A DNA stretch of 64,000 nt from Hyphomicrobiales bacterium (GTDB lineage: Bacteria > Pseudomonadota > Alphaproteobacteria > Rhizobiales > Beijerinckiaceae): assembly GCA_028290285.1 (NCBI GenBank), contig JAQGKD010000069.1, forward strand, positions 1-64,000. Direction: 5' to 3'. A program made the position numbers and the translations under genes. The notes under the pieces are model-generated. The model made no database searches and was not told where the DNA came from. It was given only the letters and a program-made list of their open reading frames with translations. Shown piece by piece: positions 38,101 through 43,585 of this stretch (its first letter is position 1; each line of letters begins with the position of its first letter).

Positions 38101-39224
38101 CGAATCGATCCGCCGCCCCGCGTACCCGAAGCGTCGAGACGCGAGCCCGCGAGGACGATCTCGCGGCCGGTGACGACGATCGAGCCGCCCTTGCCGGCCT
38201 TGGAGGCAGTCGAGATGCGCGCCTTCTGAAGCGCGACCTGCTGGCCCGAGATGCGAACCGAGCCGCCATTCGAGGCGCGTCCGCCGGTCGCGGCGATGCG
38301 GCCCGCAACCTGAACCGATCCGCCCTCGCCGCCATCGATGACGACGGCGCCGTTGCGCCCCGAGACCGAACGCGCCGAAATCGAGCCCGGCATGTTGACG
38401 ACGTTCCGCACGGCATCCTTGGCCGTGGCGGCGCGCAGTTCGACACGCCCCCCGTTCGCGGCGATCTTGCCGGATTGGTCGATCAGCGCCCCGCTTTGGG
38501 TACTGCGGCTTGGAATCGCCACCTGGAGGAAGCCGTCGCCTTCGAGGTCCAGCGTCGCCGCCTCACCCGAGCCCAGCGCAACGCGGCCCATGGGCGCATT
38601 GATGGTGCCGGAATTCGAGACCGAACCGCCGAGCAGCGCCGCAAAGCCGCCGCGCGACGCCGTGATGCGCCCCGCATTGCTGACGGCCGCCGACGAGCCC
38701 TTGCCGGAAAAGCTGTTCTTGCCGGCGATGAAATCGGGATTCGTGATGTCGAGGGTCGAGGCCACGAAGCCGGCGGCATCGACGGTGCCGGTCGGCGTGA
38801 TCGAGATACCGTTCGGATTGACGAGATAAACCTGGCCGTTACCCGAAACCTTGCCCGCGATCTCGGACGTCGTCGCACCCGTCACGCGGTTGAGGATCGC
38901 GGAGGCTGCATTGGGCTGCACGAAGGTGACGCCATTGCCCGCGCCGACCGAGAAGCTGTTCCAGTCGACGATCGCCCGGTTGGAATCTTGCGTAACCCTG
39001 AGTTGCCCGAAAGCCGGGCTGCCAATGGTCGCCTTGCCCGCAATCACATTGCCGCCCTGTGGCAGCAGATCCTGCGCCATCGCGACGACGCCGTTGTGAA
39101 CGATCAGAAAAGCCGCGAAAAAGACCCGGGCATACGCTCCCAACCGCGAGGGTGCGCGTCGTCCGTATTGGATGGTCCGAGGCAATTTCATAGGATAATC
39201 CGCAATCTTCTTCATAAAAATCAT
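26151..39224 (-). CDS. Giant haemagglutinin-type (TPS) secreted adhesin
   Basis: The protein has 4357 residues. The N-terminus has an extended signal region (K-K-I..., then a hydrophobic stretch ending near A-M-A-Q at about 50). A filamentous-haemagglutinin TPS domain (about 50-290) follows with the diagnostic N-P-N-G-I and N-x-G-x-I-x-A units. The long middle is built of autotransporter-type beta-strand repeats of the pattern L-T-G-A-N-T-Y-T-G-x-T-x-I-S-A-G-T-L-Q-I-G. Near the C-terminus are YDG/MBG modules (about 3900-4260), including two almost identical 79-residue copies. The final 65 residues are unique, and no beta-barrel is present. It should therefore be exported by a separate TpsB transporter, which is not in the window. 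Likely role: surface adhesion or biofilm. An ATG at 39215 is an alternative start. Confidence 0.93.
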   Translation of the reverse strand: MIFMKKIADYPMKLPRTIQYGRRAPSRLGAYARVFFAAFLIVHNGVVAMAQDLLPQGGNVIAGKATIGSPAFGQLRVTQDSNRAIVDWNSFSVGAGNGVTFVQPNAASAILNRVTGATTSEIAGKVSGNGQVYLVNPNGISITPTGTVDAAGFVASTLDITNPDFIAGKNSFSGKGSSAAVSNAGRITASRGGFAALLGGSVSNSGTINAPMGRVALGSGEAATLDLEGDGFLQVAIPSRSTQSGALIDQSGKIAANGGRVELRAATAKDAVRNVVNMPGSISARSVSGRNGAVVIDGGEGGSVQVAGRIAATGGRASNGGSVRISGQQVALQKARISTASKAGKGGSIVVTGREIVLAGSRLDASGTRGGGSIRVGGDFHGAGTLPTAQTTSVDSTTILKADATQAGDGGSVVVWSDKATIYAGQISARGGATSGNGGMAEVSGKEMLDFNGAVDTRAPNGLRGSLLLDPYDIVIQTASGTPTVTCTTGTCTPSGTISILTVAALQAALASSDVTVTTGASGTDAGNITVNNAVTWSSGYNLTMIAAGSINLAASVTATGAGSINLTSGNTFYVSSATLSTAGGNLTVNATSPGGNGMELVNATIAVGSGTGSITSTSAGWGMLLGTSSFSASGAGSLTISANSASIGIEVGYLATITTLGTVSITGTSTGGSFGVHGNTSGGGFRLVDTGGDLTFTGNSANNWGMRMYGGAILTNSGSGLLSVIGVSSTSVGAGNPGGAMTTSGKVLIKGTSGSLDGLNIATAVTSTGGNLTLTGISTSGTGVGILAAVTNSGAGALVVNGTSASSYGLLLAYNAIALTNSGGGSMTFNGTATASGGVGVHIAGTTTSGAVSISGTAVNTSGIVLNDVTDSSGNLTLTGSSTSGPGVTIANSLVNNGAGAFTISGTSTSGTGILSAGGSSYSTTNSSSGTINMTGAGATGINLTAASALTLGAGTLTATSGGLLMTVSAGTITNNAALVASSGAVTLSGSGLLTLGANVNASGVLSLTGSGYALNATTLTSAGLSFGNTNAVTLTGAVAVNTSVASTIANVMSGTGSFTDSGTGRLTLTGANTYTGTTTISAGALQIGSGGTTGTLGTGAVTNNGTLAFNRSDSVTVANAISGTGTLSQAGAGSTVLSAANTYTGTTTISAGALQIGSGGTTGSLGTGAVTNNGTLAFNRSDSVTIANAISGTGVLSQAGAGTTVLSGTNTYTGATNVAAGTLTAGSTSALGTNSAVWVGSGATLDPGGFSNSIGSLNGNAGGVVIDNGAAAMLTTGGLNTWSTFNGVLKDGTGVLSLTQAGTAPLELGGANTFTGPLQIDYGAACPCNYSVVMATTGSLATNSIVLGTAGTTSGSATINFFGNNQATNAVITMVGGSGGVGSFNSGVVAIRGTTQSFVGLVDAYGHGEVQTVDNASGFNGTLILTGSGNYNFGGWIVDSAYSAGNTLSLVKQGTGTQILSHSTYSGTTTISAGTLQAGTSGGFSGNSAVTVASGATLDLGGFSNSVGSLAGAGSVTDTGAAAILTTGGNNSSTTFSGVIQNGTGATGLTKAGTGTFTLTGANTYTGATSVSAGTLKAGSTSAFGTNSAVTVSSGATLDLAGFSNSIGSLAGAGVVTDSGAAATLTSGGAGTSTTFSGVIQDGTGAVALTKAGAGTFTLTGASTYTGTTTISAGTLQIGSGGTSGSLGSGGVIDNGTLTFNRSDSVTVANAISGTGALTHAGTGTTILTGANTYSGATTISAGTLQIGNGGTSGTLGTGAVTNNGALVFSRSDAISVSNVISGTGNITATTGGLTVGGAWSGTNITLTANSGGSITTAALSASSGGAITIRSANLITINGAINVGTGGGAGVTMQADDSIVLLGAITTQGQAVVLNSDRDGSGAGAIYIASTSIATNGGSLTMGGGSDPTTMPAYGTSTYNNGVYVSASSLSTGSGNISIRGTSSGSSTSIAGVLISNFSNVTTTSGNITIVGTGAGSGANDFGVNIGTGFIATATGAVTITGTGGTGSSNDGIRLTNSTTVDVAAGSLTLNGTSRGSDNSWGVLSARPITSTSGAVSITGTSNSTSGTGNGAVAFANSAATVTTTGGALTITGHLGASAVGLGISLSGALSTGGGSITLLSDQSGGTGGSVYVSANATTTSTLSMTGASYALNATTLTSAGLSFGNTNAVTLTGAVGVNTSVASTIANAIGGTGALTDSGAGTLTLTGANTYSGTTTISAGTLQIGNGGTTGSLGTGAVIDNGTLTFNRSNSVTVANAISGTGALTQAGTGTTILTGANAYSGATTISAGTLQIGSGGTSGSLGSGAVIDNGTLTFNRSDSVTVASAISGTGVLTQAGTGTTILTGANTYTGATTISAGTLQIGSGGTSGSLGSGGVIDNGTLTFNRSDSVTVANAISGTGALTQAGTGTTILTGANTYSGATTISGGTLQIGNGGTTGTLGTAAVTNNAALVFSRSDAISVSNVVSGTGNITATAGGLTVGGAWGGTNITLTANGGGSITANAALTASSGGAITLTAANLITLNSAVSVGTGGGAGVSLRADDSIVMTAGSSITTQGQAIVLNSDRDASGAGAIALTGTTPLPVLINSNGGTLTMGGGANPTTTPAYGTTTYKTGVLLDNTSVGTGTGAITVRGTSNASGTGVAGVYLVNFASLNTSSGAVSVTGTGVGTGVNTDGIALNSGFVSSATGAITLTGTGGTGISNMGVRLDRYSSVRATGAGGSIAVNGTAQGASGSYGILNSVEVSTTTGALSLTGTSNSTSGSDNWAVKFVTNAVGSPTVLSTTSGALTVTGNIGGGSVGSGLSLGFGSLSTTAGGNIALASDQMTLASTISSSGTLTLQPVTGSGGDVTISGALSSTGATTLSAGGALAINANVTAGGPLSMTGASYALNATTLTGAGLSFGNTNGVTLTGAVAVNSSVASTIANAMIGAGSFADSGTGMLTLGGANTYSGATLVSAGTLKAASTSAFGANSAMTVASGATLDLGGFSNSIGSLAGAGIVTDSGAAATLTSGGAGTSTTFSGVIQDGTGAIALTKVGAGTLTLTGANTYTGTTTISAGTLQIGSGGTTGSLGTGAVADNAALVFNRSNAITAANVISGTGTLTQAGGGTTTLSGTNTYTGATNVSAGKLLSGNATAFGSNSAVTVSSGATLDLGGFNTSIGSLAGAGTVTDTGAAALLTTGGDNTSTTFSGVIQNGTGATSLTKAGTGTFTLTGANTYSGATTISAGTLQIGSGGTSGTLGTGAVTNNGALVFSRSDAISVSNVVSGTGNITATTGGLTVGGAWSGTNITLTANSGGSITTNAALAANSGGAVTLKAANLITLNSAVSVGTGGGTGVSLQADDSIAMNAGSSITTQGQAIVLNSDRDASGAGGIVLTSATITSNGGDVTLSGGSGATVAALQTSGYAMGTSVSGKQRGVLLNGSTITAAAGNVWLRGIGGSYAGQDNNGVDVSSTSSVLTTTGNITAVGTAGGSGVNTFQRGVLVYSNSYLTSSSGNITVSGTGGSTAGDTQLGVHVSTTAYLTTGGAGTITVNAIAPSAATGASSGAFAIGANSGIRSNGSGDITINATQNASPRGMWATAGTAQVGLGALTGSYTGTITVNADIAALASGFAFSGSGALVIQPMTASTSIGLGTGASGTLNLDATELASIQSGFSSIRIGSLTGTGAVDVRAWAANAPLSIFSGGAGGTVAINGALSGSTIGLRAGAGISEGASDSITATNLSAQAGASIALLNSNVIGTFAAASTGGSVGLANTGALTISSVNGIAGISAAATGSQIIATGALSVLQNVSTSDTSSGALLLAAGDGTAAGTASGGNISFSGSGGVSVGAGGTAKLYTGSISGSTSAASLATAGGFRYASNRTTTGYTRALGAGVDIIYREQPTLTATIATGGVTTRVYDGTITAPTYSTSGTVNGDTPVMTGSLSGGTAVNAGSYTFGMTGLANDLGYAMAGSSVNYTVAQAALGVTAANASKTYDGLAFGGGNGVTYAGFVNGETASVLGGTLAYGGAAQGAVNAGSYALTASGLTSGNYAISYTAGSLTVAQRGLTVSADAQSRVYGAANPALSYTLGGLGLVNGDTLSGSLTTAASGSSNVGSYAIGQGTVAASSNYALTYTGANLDVTQRGLTVSADAQSRVYGAANPALSYTVGGLGLVNGDTLSGSLTTAASGSSNVGSYAIGQGTVAASSNYALTYTGANLDVTQRALSVTANNMDKVTGSPATFGGTEFRTSGLVNGDRVLSAALSSLGAAAAAPSGTYSLEVTGATGTGLANYVVSYVAGTMIVAPRSFVTADVAWTNVVANPKTWATSAVPSLRLAETAVVWDRSLDLRLNDSASLRLKKVGGFTVLEY
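26595..27068 (-). repeat. Two tandem 237-bp repeats (MBG modules)
   Basis: Two consecutive, nearly identical 237-bp units (79 codons), the second starting at 26832, encode the repeated modules of the giant adhesin that begin Q-R-G-L-T-V-S-A-D-A-Q-S-R-V-Y-G. Only a handful of base differences are visible, which implies recent duplication or gene conversion. Confidence 0.9.
29094..29576 (-). repeat. 483-bp adhesin block, copy 1
   Basis: This block (161 codons) recurs at 31497-31979 with identical length and at 33564-34037 with a 9-bp in-frame deletion. Encoded landmarks include V-L-N-S-D-R-D and T-T-Q-G-Q-A-I, L-T-V-G-G-A-W and T-N-I-T-L-T-A-N. It is a dispersed in-frame repeat inside the giant adhesin. 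Confidence 0.8.
31497..31979 (-). repeat. 483-bp adhesin block, copy 2
   Basis: Second copy of the dispersed in-frame block, same length as copy 1 but with scattered substitutions. Confidence 0.8.
33564..34037 (-). repeat. 474-bp adhesin block, copy 3
   Basis: Third copy of the block, 9 bp shorter and in frame; the missing codons fall in the segment after T-T-Q-G-Q-A-V. Confidence 0.75.
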
Positions 39225-39521
39225 CTAGCTGCGCGGCAATTGCGCAGTATGCTTCGAAGCTTTTAGAGCCAGATCAGCCAGAAAACGGCTGGGCGCCCTG
39301 TTCGTGACTCGGACTTTTTGGATTCTAGGGTGAACTGGTAAACAAATGGCTAGGTCCAGACGTAGCGTCAGTATGGTTAGCGAAAGGTTAACAACTGACG
39401 CTCCGTGATGCGCGGCCGGCCGCGAACGGCACTGGCGCCGCCGCGCGCGAAATGGAACGATGCTTGCTTGGCTCGCAGTGCTGCCTGGTCCTTGAGTGCC
39501 GCGCCAGTGGAGGAAAGCCGC
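39225..39521. promoter_or_regulatory. Divergent intergenic region, adhesin and binding-protein genes
   Basis: A 297-bp non-coding stretch, with its most AT-rich part at 39310-39400, between the adhesin (minus) and the tricarboxylate-binding protein (plus). It should contain both promoters. I found no distinct operator. A GGAGGA ribosome site lies at 39509-39514. Confidence 0.4.
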
Positions 39522-40547
39522 ATGAGCAAGTGCATTTGGAACTGTCTTGCCGGATTGGGCTTGCTCGCCGCGCTCGCGGGGGTTGCCCGCGCTGAACCCG
39601 CTGAGGAGTTCTACAAGACACATCCGGTGACGATCGTGGTCGGCTATTCGGCCGGGGGCGGCTTCGACCTCTATGCGCGCTCGGTGGCCAAGCACATTCG
39701 CCGGTTCATCCCGGGCAATCCCAACGTCGTCGTGCAGAATATGCCGGGCGCCGGCAGCCTGACCGCGACGAACTACGTCTACAACGTGGCCCCGAAGGAC
39801 GGCTCGCTGATCGCGCTGGCGCGCGCCCCAGTCATGGAGCTTCTGGCAGGCACCGCCAGTTCGGCCTTCGATCCGATGAAGGTGACCTGGATCGGCAACG
39901 GGGCAACCGAGCTCACGATCTGCGCGCTGCTGGGCAATCCGCAGGTCAACACCATCGCCGACGCGCAGAAAGTGCCCTTCACGCTGGCGGGTCTGGGCCC
40001 CGGCTCCGACGAAGACATGTTCACCAAAGTGCTCGACAACCTGTTCGATCTGCAAGGGCGTCTCATCAACGGTTATCCCGCAGGCGCCGAGGCGATGCTG
40101 GCCGTGGAGCGCGGCGAAGTCGATGGCCGCTGCGGCTGGTCCTATTCAAGCCTCATGATGGCAAAGCCCGAATGGGTGACGAGCAGGAAACTCCGCATCC
40201 TCACAACGCTCACCCTGGAGCGCTCGCCGAGGCTGCCGGACACGCCCGCCATTCTCGAATTCGCCAAAACTGACCGCCAGCGCCAGATCCTCGGCCTCGT
40301 CATCGGTTCGCAGATCATGGGCCGCCCCTTCTTCGCGCCACCCGGGCTGCCTGCGGACCGCGCACAGGCGCTGCGCAACGCCTTCGACCGGACCATGGCT
40401 GACCCCGCCTTCATCGCCGACCGCCGCGCTGCGAACGAGGAGGTCAATCCCACCGATGCAAAGGGCGTCGAGGCCTTGCTGAAGAAGCTGTTCGCGACCC
40501 CGAAGGCACTCGTGGACGAGACGCGTGCCATTATCGCAGGCAAGTAG
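39522..40547 (+). CDS. TctC/Bug-family periplasmic solute-binding protein
   Basis: A 341-residue protein from the ATG at 39522, supported by GGAGGA 8 nt upstream. It has a cleavable signal peptide (about 1-24, ending A-R-A). The mature start P-V-T-I-V-V-G-Y-S-A-G-G-G-F-D and the segment V-V-V-Q-N-M-P-G-A-G-S-L-T-A-T-N-Y are hallmarks of tripartite tricarboxylate transporter binding proteins. Such proteins capture carboxylates in the periplasm. The membrane partners TctA and TctB are not present, so it is an orphan, as is common for this family. Ligand unknown, probably a carboxylic acid linked to the catabolic cluster. Confidence 0.92.
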   Translation: MSKCIWNCLAGLGLLAALAGVARAEPAEEFYKTHPVTIVVGYSAGGGFDLYARSVAKHIRRFIPGNPNVVVQNMPGAGSLTATNYVYNVAPKDGSLIALARAPVMELLAGTASSAFDPMKVTWIGNGATELTICALLGNPQVNTIADAQKVPFTLAGLGPGSDEDMFTKVLDNLFDLQGRLINGYPAGAEAMLAVERGEVDGRCGWSYSSLMMAKPEWVTSRKLRILTTLTLERSPRLPDTPAILEFAKTDRQRQILGLVIGSQIMGRPFFAPPGLPADRAQALRNAFDRTMADPAFIADRRAANEEVNPTDAKGVEALLKKLFATPKALVDETRAIIAGK

Positions 40548-40709
40548 AGGCAGGACGCATATGCGGCTGGCGAGCGGAGCCGCAAGCTTCGGCATTCCGC
40601 TCAATATTCGGGATTGCCGGGCTCGACAATCCGACTGAAGATGCCTCGGCGAGTGTCCGCAAGAACGATGCTCGATCGGCATGACGCGTCACAACCAGGG
40701 AGCGCTCGC

Positions 40710-41639
40710 ATGAAAAAGCTCGTACTTGAATCGACCTCGCCATTTCAGGGACTGCCGGAACTCGTCGCCTTCAATGAAGGACTTTTCGAAAAGGAAGGTA
40801 TTCAGGTCGAATGGGCGGACCGCGATGAAACCGGACTGAAGACCGTCGCCAAGGACGCCAGCAACCCGCTCGGGGTCAATCCCTTTGGCAGCCACGGCAA
40901 GCTGCTCGAACAAGGCAAAGCAGACATGTACAATGCCTGCGAGTGGGGCAATTACTGCCGCGTGGAAGACACCAGTGTCGGCAGCCGCCAGCTCGGACGC
41001 CGTGGTATCGTGACCTATGCGGCCATCATGGTGCGCCCGGACTCGGAGGTCTATACGGCCCAGCAGCTCGCCAACAAGACGGTCGGCGTGCCCTTCTACG
41101 CAGGCACACATTATCTTGCATTGCACATGCTCAGCGGCTTCCTGCCGCGCGATCTCATCAAGGTCTTGCCCGCGCCCAGCGGCTCGCGCAATCGCTACAA
41201 TGCGATGATGAACGGCGAGATCGAAGCGACCACGCTGACGGAGCCCTACATCTCGCTCGCCGAAAAGAACGGCTGCCGTTCCGTCTGCTCGGCCTTTTAT
41301 CACGGAACGGAAGTGGCCTCCGACAAGGTCGATGCGGAGACTTATGCGGCCTTCAATCGCGCGGTGCGCGAAGCCGTCAGGCGCATCAACGCCGACAAGA
41401 AGAAGTACCTGCAATATTTCATCGATTATCATAAGGGCAAGGACGCCGAGATCGGCACCATGACGGTCGCCGACCTGCGCGCGGACCGTCTCGTCGTCTG
41501 CAATCCCGCCCCGATCCCGCAGGACGAACTCGAACGCACCACGGAATGGGTGAAGAGCTGGGGCATGCTCGAGGAGACGGACTCGCCGCTCAACCTGGTG
41601 AACACGCTTGTGCAGACGCAGGCGCACGCCGCCGAATAA
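40710..41639 (+). CDS. NMT1/SBP-fold protein without signal peptide
   Basis: A 309-residue protein with the periplasmic-binding fold of the NMT1/TauA type: F-N-E-G-L-F-E-K-E-G-I-Q-V-E-W near the start, then V-G-V-P-F-Y-A-G-T-H-Y-L-A and a hinge region with E-A-T-T-L-T-E-P-Y. It starts M-K-K-L-V-L-E and has no signal sequence; the upstream in-frame extension to 40614 is also not signal-like. It is therefore probably cytoplasmic. Cytoplasmic members of this fold include enzymes such as 4,5-dihydroxyphthalate decarboxylase and THI5-type proteins. Several Cys residues (C-E-W-G-N-Y-C and later C-R-S-V-C) are noteworthy. Exact function unknown. Confidence 0.75.
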   Translation: MKKLVLESTSPFQGLPELVAFNEGLFEKEGIQVEWADRDETGLKTVAKDASNPLGVNPFGSHGKLLEQGKADMYNACEWGNYCRVEDTSVGSRQLGRRGIVTYAAIMVRPDSEVYTAQQLANKTVGVPFYAGTHYLALHMLSGFLPRDLIKVLPAPSGSRNRYNAMMNGEIEATTLTEPYISLAEKNGCRSVCSAFYHGTEVASDKVDAETYAAFNRAVREAVRRINADKKKYLQYFIDYHKGKDAEIGTMTVADLRADRLVVCNPAPIPQDELERTTEWVKSWGMLEETDSPLNLVNTLVQTQAHAAE

Positions 41640-41654
41640 AGCCTGCAAAGAACA

Positions 41655-41686
41655 GCCCGCGCAGCATGAGCCGCGCGGGCTTTATT
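41655..41686. terminator. Rho-independent terminator between convergent genes
   Basis: Perfect 8-bp stem GCCCGCGC/GCGCGGGC (41655-41662 and 41673-41680), 10-nt loop, then TTTATT on the plus strand. It can end transcription of the gene before it and possibly of the converging BKACE operon. Confidence 0.85.
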
Positions 41687-41690
41687 GCGC

Positions 41691-42629
41691 CTAGAAATTC
41701 ACGCGGTCGCCGCCCTTGAGGCCGAGCACCTGACGCGCTTCCGCAGGCGTCGCTACCTCGAGCCCGAGTTCCTCGACGATGCGGCGGATCTTGGCGACCT
41801 GCTCGGCATTGGACGTCGCCAGCTTGCCGCGCCCGATGAACAGGCTGTCTTCCAGACCGACGCGCACATTGCCGCCCATCATCGCAGCCTGCGTCGCGAA
41901 CGGCATCTGCGAGCGCCCCGCCGCCAGCACCGACCAGCGGTACTCGCTGCCAAACAACTTGTCGGCCGTCTGCTTCATGAACATGAGGTTCGCCGGATCT
42001 GCGCCGATACCGCCGAGGATGCCGAAGATGAGTTGCAGGAAAACGGGCGGCTTGAAGAAGCCACGGTCGAGCAGATGCGCGAGGTTGTAGAGATGCCCGA
42101 CGTCGTAGCATTCATGCTCGAACTTCGTACCCTGCCCCTCGCCGAGCAGTTTGTAGATGCGCTCGATGTCGCCGAACGTATTGCGGAAGATGAAATCCTT
42201 GGTGCCGCGCAGATAGGGCTCTTCCCAGGGGTGCTTCCAGTCCTTGTAGCGGTCGGCCAGCGGGTGCAGCGCGAAATTCATCGAGCCCATGTTCAGCGAG
42301 CACATTTCGGGCGAGGCCGCGAGCGGCGCAGCGAGCCGCTCCTCCACCGTCATGGTGAGGCCGCCCCCCGTCGTGATGTTGATGACAGCATCGGTCGCCT
42401 GCTTGATGCGCGGCAGGAATTGCATGAACACGGCGGGATCGGGCGTCGGCCGCCCATCGATGGGATCGCGCGCGTGCAGATGCAGGATGGATGCACCCGC
42501 CTCGGCAGCGGCAATGGCCTGTTCCGCGATCTCGGCGGGCGTGACGGGCAGGAACTCCGACATGGTCGGCGTGTGAATGCCGCCTGTCACTGCGCAGGTA
42601 ATGATGACTTTCTTCGACGGGTCGCTCAT
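41691..42629 (-). CDS. BKACE-family beta-keto acid cleavage enzyme (copy A)
   Basis: A 312-residue DUF849/BKACE protein. It has V-I-I-T-C-A-V-T-G-G at the start, the Zn-binding H-L-H-A-R-D-P, I-N-I-T-T-G-G-G, and a conserved F-E-H-E-C-Y-D segment. These TIM-barrel zinc enzymes condense a beta-keto acid with acetyl-CoA, giving acetoacetate and a new acyl-CoA. It is the last gene of a minus-strand operon after a hydroxyacyl-CoA-type dehydrogenase. That pairing (dehydrogenase making the keto acid, BKACE cleaving it) is known for carnitine. The real substrate is unknown. A paralogue lies at 57232-58116. Confidence 0.93.
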   Translation of the reverse strand: MSDPSKKVIITCAVTGGIHTPTMSEFLPVTPAEIAEQAIAAAEAGASILHLHARDPIDGRPTPDPAVFMQFLPRIKQATDAVINITTGGGLTMTVEERLAAPLAASPEMCSLNMGSMNFALHPLADRYKDWKHPWEEPYLRGTKDFIFRNTFGDIERIYKLLGEGQGTKFEHECYDVGHLYNLAHLLDRGFFKPPVFLQLIFGILGGIGADPANLMFMKQTADKLFGSEYRWSVLAAGRSQMPFATQAAMMGGNVRVGLEDSLFIGRGKLATSNAEQVAKIRRIVEELGLEVATPAEARQVLGLKGGDRVNF

Positions 42630-42667
42630 GCGGAACTCCAGAAAAGATCGGGCGGATGGCGCGGCGC

Positions 42668-43582
42668 TTAAGCGTCGCGCTCGGAGGCATTGAGCTTTCG
42701 CAAATGGCTGAAGACGCGCGCGCGCAAGGCTTGCGCCTCCTCCGGCGTCCATGTCCGAAAGCCCTCGCCAGACTTCATGCCGAGCCGGCCCGAGGCGACG
42801 AGTTCGGCGAGGAAAGGCGACGGACCCGGTGTGTGGTCGAGGTGCGGGATCACCGTGCGATGGATGTCGAGCGTCAGGTCGGTGCCGACGAGATCGGCGT
42901 TTTCCAGCGGCCCGAGCACGGCAAGCCGCCGCCCGAAACTCGCCTTCACCACCGTGTCGACCGTCTCCGCATCGCAGATGCCCTCGGCCACCAGTGCGAT
43001 GGCCTCGCGCCAGAGCGCATGTTGCAGGCGATTACCCACAAAGCCCGGCACGTCCTTCTTGACGATGACCGGCGTTTTCCCCGCCGCCTTCAGCAGCGCC
43101 ATGACTGCCGCGATGGCCTCCGGCGAGGTGTCGGGCGTGCCCACGACCTCGACGAGCGGCACGAGGAACGGCGGGTTCCACCAATGCGTGCCCAGAATGC
43201 GCTCGCGCGTCACCAACCCCTCGGCAATCGACCCGATCGGCATGACGGACGTATTCGACGCCAGCACACAAGATGCGGGTGCGAGCCGAATCAGGTCCGC
43301 GAAGATCGCCCGCTTGATCTCGAGCTTTTCGGGCGCGGCCTCGAATACGAAGTCCGCGTCTGAAACCGCGTCACCCAGATCGGCATGCCCGCTGACCAGC
43401 GCCAGGCACTCCACGGGCTCTTCGAGCTGGACGAGATTGGCCTCGATCCGCGCGTGCAGCGTGTCGAGGCTCGCAGCCATCGCGTCATAGACTTTGACGC
43501 GATGCCCCGCGCGGGCAAAAACCTGCGCGAGACCATGGCCCATCAGGCCAGCGCCGATAATGGCAATCCTTGCATCGCTCAT
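42668..43582 (-). CDS. 3-hydroxyacyl-CoA dehydrogenase-family NAD-dependent dehydrogenase
   Basis: 304 residues, the size of single-function members of this family (including carnitine dehydrogenase and L-gulonate dehydrogenase). The NAD motif is G-A-G-L-M-G (residues 10-15). The catalytic pair is His133 in G-T-H-W-W-N-P-P and Glu145. The W-W-N-P-P variant, rather than H-F-F-N-P, points away from fatty-acid oxidation and towards a free hydroxy acid such as L-carnitine. It is encoded 38 bp before BKACE copy A and 3 bp after the SDR gene. Likely role: oxidise a beta-hydroxy acid to the beta-keto acid that the BKACE then cleaves. Confidence 0.9.
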   Translation of the reverse strand: MSDARIAIIGAGLMGHGLAQVFARAGHRVKVYDAMAASLDTLHARIEANLVQLEEPVECLALVSGHADLGDAVSDADFVFEAAPEKLEIKRAIFADLIRLAPASCVLASNTSVMPIGSIAEGLVTRERILGTHWWNPPFLVPLVEVVGTPDTSPEAIAAVMALLKAAGKTPVIVKKDVPGFVGNRLQHALWREAIALVAEGICDAETVDTVVKASFGRRLAVLGPLENADLVGTDLTLDIHRTVIPHLDHTPGPSPFLAELVASGRLGMKSGEGFRTWTPEEAQALRARVFSHLRKLNASERDA

Positions 43583-43585
43583 GTG

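Noticed and set aside
38082-39266. Plus-strand frame of 394 codons opposite the adhesin N-terminus
   Set aside because: Arg/Asp-rich antisense shadow; the minus strand encodes a clear TPS domain.
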